Shown here: piece after piece, positions 1-10,900 of the stretch
Layout: the number at the start of each line of letters is the position of its first letter
How positions within the stretch are numbered: the first letter of the stretch is position 1
NCBI GenBank assembly: GCA_029582155.1
Contig: CM055907.1
Location: 34,994,492 to 35,058,491 of the forward strand
Direction of reading: 5' to 3'
Length of the DNA stretch: 64,000 bases
Source of the DNA: Panopea generosa
Taxonomy: Eukaryota > Mollusca > Bivalvia > Adapedonta > Hiatellidae
The notes under the pieces: model-generated
The model's database searches: none
Seen by the model: only the letters and a program-made list of their open reading frames with translations
What the model was told of the DNA's origin: nothing
Program-made: the position numbers and the translations under genes

Positions 1-104
1 GTGTATCTGCTAGACCGAATGTATCTGTAATAATGTCTTTGTTCTATGGTGTTTAGCGTCGCTTTAAACAGTTGATCAGTTAAAATACGACGGTGTCTAC
101 TTTA

Positions 105-325
105 GACTGTTTCATTAGCGCTGCAACACTAGAGAATCATGCAGCAGACACATGGTATGATACCCCACCCAGTCCTAATATACTGACACTGGGCCAATCA
201 GACCTAGAACTATCTTCTAAATGTTGAACACCAAGCGAGCAAGCATCTAGTACCATGTTTCGAACCCACGACCTTCTTCATGCGGGGCTGGCAATCTACC
301 ACTAGGCCACGCTACTGTGTGTAAT
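105..325 (-). mobile_element. tRNA-derived SINE copy
   Basis: On the minus strand from about 318: TGGCCTAGTGGTAGA (A box) and GGTCGTGGGTTCGAAAC (B box) about 35 bp apart, followed by a body running to about position 105. No intact tRNA fold or anticodon arm was confirmed. Confidence 0.65.
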
Positions 326-1659
326 AAAATCACAGACTTGCTTTGATTAACCTTTATATTGGTATACACCCTCTTTATCCATCATATGTTAGTTGTATAT
401 AAAGTTCATTAGGCCATATTAAAGTAATTGCTAGATTATCATCCTCGCCCGCCCCCTAATTTAGAGCCGCCCGACCTTTTTTTTTTTCATAATGAAAAAT
501 TTAAAAAAAAAAAAACAACATCAAAACTTTTAAAAATGAAAATAAAAAAAAAATCTTCTCGCCCTCCCCATTTTTAAGAAAAAATTTGATGATAATTTAG
601 CAATTAATTTATTATGGCCTTAAGTATATTTAACTATTATAATTGGTGCTTCATCATCTGCTGTACATAGTTACATTCTTTATAAAAACAATTTGTAAAA
701 CTCCCTTAAGTGATTATTGTCTTAAAATGTATGTTTATTACTATGGTCAAGTCGGTAAAACGTGTAACATACTGGCATTTAATGTCGCAGCCATTAATAT
801 AAAATAAGTATTACACTCTGTTGAGGCGGCACACTTCGTCTAAAATAAACAGAGTTTTTCGGAAAGTTGACAATATCATTAGCGCCATGTATCAACAGAA
901 TATCAATCTGTTAGCCCTCACTGGCATCATAAATGACGCTAAATGTTCAAACAAAAACTCAAATTCTTATTTTGTGTTATTGCATGCCATCTTGGCTAAC
1001 AGAAGACTAACCTTACCACTCTTTCTTGGACGATCAACTCGCGAACTCGGGATGGATTACCAGTTACGTTACCGTCACGGTAATCGAGCCGGGCAATCTT
1101 ATTATAAGAACCACTATTTTCGTTTTCAATCCCAATAAAGGTTTTCATAATTTTATGATGCACATAGAACTGAAGTGAACATGCTGTAACAGTGCAAAAT
1201 AAAATATGTTTAAAATAAAGATGTATTTACTTATACGCCATTGCACGATAATATATATAATTTGATACAGTACCTTTATACGTGTACATGTGTATCTATG
1301 AATGTGTGTGTCACCTCATATCATCCACCACACACGTGACTAATGACATGATAATAGGCATACAACAGTTACACACGTATTCTATTACCAAACTGATATG
1401 TGTACATATATTTATACACATGATATCCATCGATAGAGTCAATCAGATTGTGTAACATACAACGTTATATCGTTATAACGGCTATGTGTTATATCATGAT
1501 ACTTTATCTTCATATTGAAGTATGTTAACTTATATGAAATAGACATAATGACATTTTAGTCATAAATTATACAGTCTGTTGTATTATTTATATGATAAAT
1601 CAAAAAAATGGATACTGTCACTGAAGGTAATTATTTTATTTTTTGGCAGTCGGTTTATT
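326..1659. other. gene-free stretch
   Basis: AT-rich with A and T homopolymers (470-555) and one SINE fragment (861-965). The frame at 821-1138 is that fragment and not a gene. The missing N-terminal MPDU1 exon was looked for here and not found. Confidence 0.5.
861..965 (+). mobile_element. SINE 3'-body fragment
   Basis: CTGTTAGCCCTCACTGGCAT and AATGACGCTAAATGTTCAA match the body of the SINE at 41854-42180 (near 42068-42110). The head is missing. Confidence 0.6.
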
Positions 1660-4600
1660 TGGTAGGAACGATAATTGTGGAATAGTTCTAAGATCGTTAT
1701 GTCAGGTTTTATCACATTGTGTCCGGAAGGTGTTCCGTGTAGTCAATACATTAATGAAAAGTTTCAGGACTGGTAGTCCGGTGTTATCACAATGTGTCTT
1801 GGTTGGGCATCGTGTACAGTCACTACATTTATATTAGGGAAGAGTTCTAAAATTGGTCAGCCCGGTGTAATCACAATGTGTCTGGTTTAGGTGTCGTGTA
1901 CAGTCAATAGGTTTAGGGAATAGCTCCATCACTAGTCAGCCAGAAGTTATCACAATGTGTATGGCTTGGGCGTCGTGTACAGTCGCTACGTTTAGCAAAT
2001 AGCTCCATCACTTGTCAGCCAGAAGTTATCACAGTGTGTCTGGTTTGGGCGTCATGTACAGTCGCTACGTTTAGCGAATAGCTCCATCACTTGTCAGCAA
2101 GAAGTTATCACAACGTGTCTGGTTTGGGCGTCATGTACAGTCGCTACGTTTAGCAAATAGCTCCATCACTTGTCAGCCAGAAGTTATCACAGTGTGTCTG
2201 GTTTGGGCGTCATGTACAGTCGCTACGTTTAGCGAATAGCTCAATCACTTGTCAGCCAGAAGTTATCACAATGTGTATGGCTAAAGCGGCATGTACAGTC
2301 GCTACATTTAGGGAATAGCTCCATCACTTGTCAGCCAGAAGTTATCACAATGTGTCTGGTTTGGGCGTCGTGTACAGTCGCTACGTTTAGCGAATAGACC
2401 CATCACTTGTCAGCCAGAAGTTATCACAATGTGTTTGGCTAAGGCGTCGTGTACAGTCGCTACATTTAGGCAATAGCTCCATCATTTGTCAGCCAGAAGT
2501 TATCACAGTGTGTCTGGTTTGGGCGTCGTGTACAGTCGCTACGTTTAAGGAATAGCTCCATCACTTGTCGGCCAGAAGTTATCACAGTGTGTATGGCTAA
2601 GGCGTCGTGTACAGTCGCTACATTTAGCGAATAGCTCCATTACTAGTCAACCAGAAGTTATCACAATGTGTCTGGTTTGGGCGTCATGTACAGTTGCTAC
2701 ATTTAGGGAATAGCTCCATCACTTGTCAGCCAGAAGTTATCACAATGTGTCTGGTTTGGGCGTCGTGTACAGTCGCTACGTTTAGCGAATAGCTCCATCA
2801 CTAGTCAGCCAGAAGTTATCACAATATGTCTGGTTTGGGCGTCGTGTACAGTCGCTACGTTTAGCGAATAGCTCCATCACTTGTCAGCCAGAAGTTATCA
2901 CAATGTGTTTGGCTAAGGCGTCGTGTACAGTCGCTACATTTAGGCAATAGCTCCATCACTTGTCAGCCAGAAGTTATCACAGTGTGTCTGGTTTGGGCGT
3001 CGTGTACAGTCGCTACGTGTAAGGAATAGCTCCATCACTTGTCGGCCAGAAGTTATCACAATGTGTATGGCTAAGGCGTCGTGTACAGTCGCTACATTTA
3101 GCGAATAGCTCCATTACTAGTCAGCCAGAAGTTATCACAATGTGTCTGGTTTGGGCGTCATGTACAGTCGCTACATTTAGGGAATAGCTCCATCACTTGT
3201 CAGCCAGAAGTTATCACAATGTGTCTGGTTTGGGCGTCGTGTACAGTCGCTACGTTTAGCGAATAGCTCCATCACTTGTCAGCCAGAAGTTATCACAATG
3301 TGTATGGCTAAGGTGTCGTGTACAGTCGCTACGTTTAGGCAATAGCTCCATCACTTGTCAGCCAGAAGTTATCACAGTGTGTCTGGTTTGGGCGTCCTGT
3401 ACAGTCGCTACGTTTAAGCAATAGCTCCATCACTTGTCAGGCAGAAGTTATCACAATGTGTATGGCTAAGGCGTCGTGTACAGTCGCTACGTTTAGCGAA
3501 TAGCTCCATCACTAGTCAGCCAGAAGTTATTACAATGTGTCTGGTTTGGGCGTCGTGTAGAGTCGCTACGTTTTGGGAAAAATTCCAGGACTGGTCAGCC
3601 TGTTGTCAGCACATTGTGTCTGGTTTAGGCGTCGTGTACAGTCGCTACGTTTAGCGAATAGATCCATCACTAGTCAGCCAGAAGTTATCACAATGTGTCT
3701 GGTTTGGGCGTCATATACAGTCTCTACGTTTAGCGAATAGCTCCCTCACTAGTCAGCCAGAAGTTATCACAATGTGTCTGGTTTGGGCATCGTGTACAGT
3801 CGCTACGTTTAGGGAATAGCTCCATCACTAGTCAGCCAGAAGTTATCACAATGTGTCTGGTTTGGGCGTCATATACAGTCTCTACGTTTAGCGAATAGCT
3901 CCATCACTAGTCAGGCAGAAGTTATCACAATGTGTCTGGTTTGGGCATCGTGTACAGTCGCTACGTTTAGCGAATAGCTCCATCACTAGTCAGCCAGAAG
4001 ATATCACAATGTGTCTGGTTTGGGCGTCGTGTACAGTCGCTACGTTTAGGTAATAGCTCCATCACTAGTCAGCCAGAAGTTATCACAATGTGTATGGTTT
4101 GGGCGTCGTGTACAGTCGCTACGTTTAGGCAATAGCTCCATCACTTGTCAGCCAGAAGTTATCACAGTGTGTCTGGTTTGGGCGTCGTGTACAGTCGTTA
4201 CGTTTAGGCAATAGGTCCATCACTAGTCAGCCAGAAGTTATCACAATGTGTCTGGTTTGGGCGTCATGTACAGTCTCTACGTTTAGGCAATAGCTCCATC
4301 ACTAGTCAGCCAGAAGTTATCACAGTGTGTCTGGTTTGGGCGTCCTGTACAGTCGCTACGTTTAAGCAATAGCTCCATCACTAGTCAGGCAGAAGTTATC
4401 ACAATGTGTCTGGTTTGGGCGTCGTGTACAGTCGCTACGTTTAGGCAATAGTTCCATCACTAGTCAGCCAGAAGTTATCTCAATGTGTCTGGCTTGGGCG
4501 TCGTGTACAGTCGTTACGTTTAGGGAATAGTTCCATCACTTGTCAGCCAGAAGTTATTACAATGTGTCTGGTTTGGGCGTCGTGTACAGTCGCTACGTTT

Positions 4601-4845
4601 AGGCAATAGTTCCATCACTTGTCAGCCAGAAGTTATCACAATGTGTCTGGCTTGGGCGTCGTGTACAGTCGTTACGTTTAGGGAATAGTTCCAGGACTGG
4701 TCAGCCCGTTGTCAGCACAATGTGTCTGGTTTGGGCGTCTTGTACAGTCGCTACGTTTAGGGAATAGTTCCAGGACTGGTCTTCCCGGTGCCAGCACAAT
4801 GTGTCTAGGTGGGGTATTATGTGAGGTCAATACGTTTTCTGTTTT
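1660..4845. repeat. 79-bp minisatellite array, about 40 copies
   Basis: The unit (79 bp) contains TCGCTACGTTTAGCGAATAG, CAGCCAGAAGTTATCACAAT and GTGTCTGGTTTGGGCGTC. Copies in the middle are more than 90% alike; both edges are more diverged. Monomers come in variants (TCTGGTTTGGG versus TATGGCTAAGG). The variant order repeats with a 474-bp period (6 units): GTGTTTGGCT occurs at 2431 and 2905, and a related block starts at 3300 (5 units later). The array ends about 60 bp before MPDU1 exon A. No coding potential. Confidence 0.97.
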
Positions 4846-4909
4846 GTTAAGGCTTTATTTGATAAACATACATTCTTACTTACACCTTTATTCATTTAAT
4901 CTATTTCAG

Positions 4910-4975
4910 GGCCGTGTATGTTGTCATTGTTCAGCAAGGCGTTGGGATATGTTCTCATTGGTACAATGACAATGA
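4910..4975 (+). CDS. MPDU1: MPDU1 homologue, exon A
   Basis: The acceptor is TATTTCAG and the donor is GTAAGT. The exon enters with two bases of a split codon, then reads PCMLSLFSKALGYVLIGTMTM and leaves one base (A) that completes a Ser codon in the next exon. It aligns with the first membrane segment of MPDU1, just before the first PQ-loop. It lies only about 60 bp downstream of the end of the 79-bp array, which therefore sits in the preceding intron or in the 5' flank. Confidence 0.88.
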
Positions 4976-7900
4976 GTAAGTACACGCTGCATTTCTTATA
5001 CATATACTTTAAACTTATTTATTTTACTTCGACTGTGAAACAAGTTATTGCAATTTAAACAACCAGTACTTAGTATATGCGGAACAGGTTTCGTAGCTAT
5101 GATAATATAAATCTTACATTTATTAGCTAGCATTTGTCTTCTAACCTTATTTATCAACTTACATTTGTTACCATACATTCGTTATAAATGTTTATAACTT
5201 TGGCTAATAGTTATAGCACATTTAACTTTATTTAGTTTTAACTTTTTTTATTATTTGAATTGTTTATTGTTGATTTTTTTAAAGTTTATTTTTCAACGTA
5301 TCAAGGTCTATCTTTTTCAAAACTTACTTTTTTATTTATTATTTTTGTTACACACTTCAGAAAGAAAAAAAGTTTTATGCTCTTCAGACAAGGTAACTGT
5401 ACCCTTGACATTAGAACAGAGACCTGCAGAAATATCCAAATATAGTACTGATATTGAGTCTTTCTTGGTGATTTTTTTTTGTTTTCGTAGGCTCAGTATA
5501 ATATGTATTTTAAAAAGTAAGTGATAACTGTATCACATCAATCACTTGACCAGAATGACAGCACCAGTTATACAATTATAACGAATACGTTGACCTTGAA
5601 CACGTACATATTCTACACAAACATATATTGATTGTTTTATACGAAATTGCCAATGAATTATTGACTTTATTGTATGGCCGCAATTTCAACAATTTCAGGT
5701 CTCGAACCTGCTCTTCGACCTGCTCTTCGAGTCAACTAGCTGGACATTTCTTTCCTAAACCTTGCGAATAAGGTACATACTGTGACATAAATATTGAATT
5801 TGACGTTTAGATATACAGCCAAGTTGTCTTGAGCAGTCAAGGGGAGGTACAAAAGTGGCCTTTTAAAACAGACTGTTGCTGAAAACAGGTTAACTTGCCC
5901 TGAAAGCATATAAATGGGAAATAACAAATCTGGCTGTTTAAGACAGTGTCTGCTTAATACAAGTGGCCGCTTACACAGGTTTGACTGTATTTGATAATCC
6001 AATATTACTTTAATGAAAGACATGTCTATATTTATTTCTAGGTCAGATACCGCAGATTGTGAAGATTCTGAGGAAACGAAGTGCGTCAGGTGTCAGCTTT
6101 TTAAGTATATTGTTAATGTTAGAAGTATCATCAATAACAGTCGCTTATGCCATCCACAAAGGTTATCCTGTGAGGTAACGCTTATTTTTTTATAAAATAC
6201 TTGCAGATTAAAATCGTTAACTAATATAACTATTCATTAACTAAGTAGAATATATCATCATGTTAGATTGTAAAATTGTGTTATGTAGGTAAACATCAGC
6301 ATTTGTTCAAGTTATAAGTAGAGATGGACCCTTGTATCGCATTGCTCTTTCTGTCAGTATATAAAGCCTTTGGTAAACCTCACCAATGGTTACTTTGGTA
6401 ACATAGTTTGTTATTCAACACTGAAGAAGACTAAATGTATTGTAAAAAATGTCCAGCAAATATAGTTATACTTTTCTTCTTTTCGATTTCAAGTCGAAAA
6501 TGAACGTATATCAGTCGTACACATTCGGCTAGTTCCGCTATCTTTCGGCATTATGCGATTTACGGACTTTACATAGATTATTTACCTTATCGATCGCTAC
6601 AGCCGCTATTTAACTGTTCGAGGTTTACATATTGTGTTACTTTATAAAATTAACCTTCAAAGGGATACCCGGCATTTTAATGCATTTTCACTTAAAGACA
6701 ATAACTGAACATTACATATATCTATACTATGTAAATATGAGATTTAAATAACAAAGACCTTTCTTTTTTGAAATTGGTAAAACTCTTCTAAATGATTAAA
6801 ATATGTCATGTTTTGAATATTTCGTAATCACATGAGACAAAAAGGGTTAAAATGTATATCAATTGTTTTAATTGCAGTGGCATTCGTCTAAATATAAGAA
6901 ATTTACTCGTTCATAATTTCAACTAGCTTGGCACCACATGTTGTATAGAAAAATGCTAAATTAATGTATAACTCTTTTTCAATATAGAATTTCAAACTGT
7001 CAGTTAATATAAATATCAATATACTCATTGAGTCAATACATTGATAGTTGACCAATAGATTTAATGCGTGAATAGTTTAAAATGCAATTTCTACCATGCT
7101 TAATGACCCTTTAACTGTAATGTACACGTGTATTATGAGGAAATGAGTCTCTGAGACTTAGCAATAAAGAGAAGAAAAGAGCTTTATATTTCCGAAGTTA
7201 ATTGAAATATTGAAATGTTTGTATTATTTGATGGCTGATGTTTTGCTAATACGAGTCTATACGTAATCTTATATTTCAACTACGAATACAATAATCTTTT
7301 TTTTGTGTGCAAAAAAACATAATATACTGAAAATACGAAATGACTTTACTTTCAACTGAAATTACTTAGGATTTAGATATACAAATTGTAGCAATATAAA
7401 ATGAACATTTTATGTAATGAATAAAAACGCTGGTTTGGTATGAGACACTCTAAACGCTGGTTTGGTATGAGACACCCTAAACGCTAGTTTGGTATGAGAC
7501 ACTCTAAACGCTGGTTTGGTATGAGACTCTCTAAACGCTGGTTTGGTATGAGACACTCTTACAACATACGATTATTCATATGCAACAAGAAGTTAATTAC
7601 ACGCATAATAACAATTGAACGAAAGGAACGTTTTTTTTAGGGGGAGAGGGGGAGGTTAATATTCATTTTGACGACGTTGTAATATATATAACGTCAGGCA
7701 TATATACACGTACGAAAGCACATATTCAGACTCGCTCTCTGGTATTTGCTGATATATAAATATATGACAAGTGTTTTCAGACACCATTCATGATTTTCTT
7801 TGATTTATTTTAAGCCAAATATGACCCATGAATATGTTTACATAATACAAATATCATAACATAATTATCAACAGTGAGATGGTATGACACACAATACACA

Positions 7901-10900
7901 TATGCAATATTCAGTTTGATACATGTATGCAAGTGTACGAAATATTATAAGTGATTACTATATTTTTACTTAAACTATAGAATATTTAAGTTATTATGTT
8001 TCTTAAAGACCCACTATGAGAGATATCCATTCTTTATTTAAATAAAATATAAAATGAAAATATGCATAATAGAAACCAAAATTAGCAACGAAAAAATCGA
8101 GTGAAAATAACCAGATAATACAATTGCATTTATAATTTTGTTTCTATTCATGTGGATTGTTTATATTTGACAAAATATTTAAATGGAATTATTATTTATT
8201 CAAAACCTTCCGAAGTTCGAAAGACATTATAATATTAAATGATAAAAAGCAATAAACGGGATTGAACACATTTTTATCACATTCGCCGGGCCCGGGAAGC
8301 TCAGTCAGAATCCCCGACCGGCCATACTATATGTGATTATTAATTTTACAATTTTACTTTCCATTGTCATTCATTCCACCACTTATTCAAGTGGGAAATA
8401 TATCAACTACCTGTAGATATAGGTGCGCTCGAGTACTGGTTAATAGTCCAGGATTCCAAGAATGAGTGTTTAGGTTAACTGATCGCCTTTTAGCCTTCAA
8501 TGGCAAACATTTTTCAAACACATTCATATTATTCGGCCATTTTGAATACTTTCCCTGACCTTATATTTGCATACTCTTGGATGATCTTGCCTTATATAAG
8601 TGTAAGGCAATACAGTGTATTTTATTATTTTGCATTTTTCACTCCAATTATAAGTGTCGATGTTTTCGGTTTTCAGTGCCTGGGGAGAAAACATTGTCTT
8701 GATGCATCAGAATGTTGTCCTTGTCTGTTTGTTACTGAGGTATAGTGACAAGCTCAAGACATCGATCACTTTTCTCTTCATATACATCATATTCATGTTG
8801 GTTTTGCTGTGGCCGACCATACCGAGCCAGTTGCTGTGGTCTTTGTACCTCCTGAGCATGCCGGCTATATTTGTCAGTAGAGTAAGTAGAAGTTATGTCA
8901 AATATGATAATCGATTTTCAGAATGTGTAACAGGCTGACATTTTAAGTAATATTATTGGAGTTAATATTACCCACAATTACATTTGTAACTAGATAATAT
9001 GTAATCGTTACTCATTTAGCCTACCTATCATATACAATACAATTTGATAGAAAACGTGCAATACACAATGTAACTATTATATTATAGAACTATAATTCAG
9101 ATAAAGCTTAAATCAAATACTCAAAAAATAACTTTTTTTTTAAAATAATTATTAAAGACGTGATCGTTAAATAATGTTTCCATTTACTGCTGGGAATTAA
9201 CTAATATTAAGATTCATTCTGAGGTCTTCCTCCACCAGTACACTTGGATATGCTACATATGACCTTAAACGTGTTGATAATGGCACTAAACTACATTCTT
9301 TAGTTAAATTTGAGTCAGCTGAAATAACACACCTCTGTCAAACAGATGCTCTGCAGAATATATACTGAAATAACACACCATTGTCAAACACAGATGATCT
9401 GCAGATTATATACTGAAATAACTCACTTCTGTCAAACACAGATGATCTGCAGAAAATATACTGAAATAACACACCTCTGTCAAACACAGACGATCTGCAG
9501 AATATATACTGAAATAACACACCACTGTCATACACAGACGATGTGCAGAATATATACTAAAATAACACACCACTGTCAAACACAGACGAACTGCAGAATA
9601 TATACTGAAATAACACACCACTGTCAAACTCAGACGATCTGCAGACTATATACTGAAATAACACACCACTGTCAAACACAGACGATCTGCAGAATATATA
9701 CTGAAATAACAAACCACTGTCAAATACAGATGATCTACAGAATATATACTGACACTGAGTGAAACCAATAATATGAACAACTTTATGGAAAGCCATTGGG
9801 TTAATATCATTGATGAAATATTGCGATAATGTCAATTATTTTAAAACTGAATATGCGCTGAAATACATTGAAATCCATATACGATAATGTCAGCTGCAGC
9901 AATTTTTCAGAATGTGCACTGAAATACATTGAAATCCATATACGATCATGTCAGCTATAGTAAAGTAAAATATGCGCTGAAATACATTGAAATTCATATA
10001 CAATAATGTCAACTATAGTAAAGCAAAATTCATATACGATCATGTCAACTGTAGCAATTTTCAGAATATACGTTGAAATACATTGAAATTCATATACGAT
10101 TATGTCAACTGTACAAATTTTCAGAATATGTGCTGAAAAACATTGAAATTCATATACGATATTGTCAACTATAGCAAAATATGCGCTGAAATACATTGAA
10201 ATCCATATACAATAATGTCAACTATAATAAAGCAGAAAATGCGCTGAAATACATTGAAATTCGTATACGATCATGTCAACTGTAGCAATTTTCAGAATAT
10301 GCGCTGAAATACATTGAAATTCATATACGATCATGTCAACTGTAGCAATTTTCAGAATATGCGCTGAAATACATTGAAATCCATATACGATAATGTCAAA
10401 TATAGTAAAGCAGAATATGCGCTGGCTGAAATACATTGAAATTCATATACGATCATGTCAACTGTAGCAATTTTCAGAATATGCACTGAAATACATTGAA
10501 ATCCATATACGATCATGTCAACTGTAGCAATTTTCAGAATATATGCTGAAAAACATTGAAATTCATATACGATATTGTCAACTATAGTTTAGCAAAATAT
10601 GCGCTGAAATACATTGAAATCCGTATACAATAATGTCAACTATAATAAAGCAGAAAATGCGCTGAAATACATTGAAATTCGTATACGATCATGTCAACTG
10701 TAACAATTTTCAGAATATGCGCTGAAATACATTGAAATTCATATACGATCATGTCAACTGTAGCAATTTTCAGAATATGCGCTGAAATACATTGAAATCC
10801 ATATACGATAATGTCAAATATAGTAAAGCAGAATATGCGCTGGCTGAAATACATTGAAATTCATATACGATCATGTCAACTGTAGCAATTTTCAGAATAT

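Larger units (their letters stand above)
6175..8676 (+). other. second visible MPDU1 intron
   Basis: Bounded by GTAACG and TTTTCAG. It contains the 27-bp repeat (7425-7559) and a SINE (8285-8515). No coding signal. Confidence 0.8.

Noticed and set aside
1660..4845. CRISPR-like array
   Set aside because: Units are contiguous 79-bp repeats without unique spacers, in a eukaryotic intron or flank.
5736..6023. 95-residue minus frame
   Set aside because: Lies in an MPDU1 intron and consists of loosely repeated sequence (GTGGCCNCTTA and ACAGGTTTGACTGT-like pieces); no protein signature.
9346..9762. 138-residue frame with a regular 16-residue repeat
   Set aside because: Produced by the 48-bp period; open frames on both strands at the same place show it is not selected.
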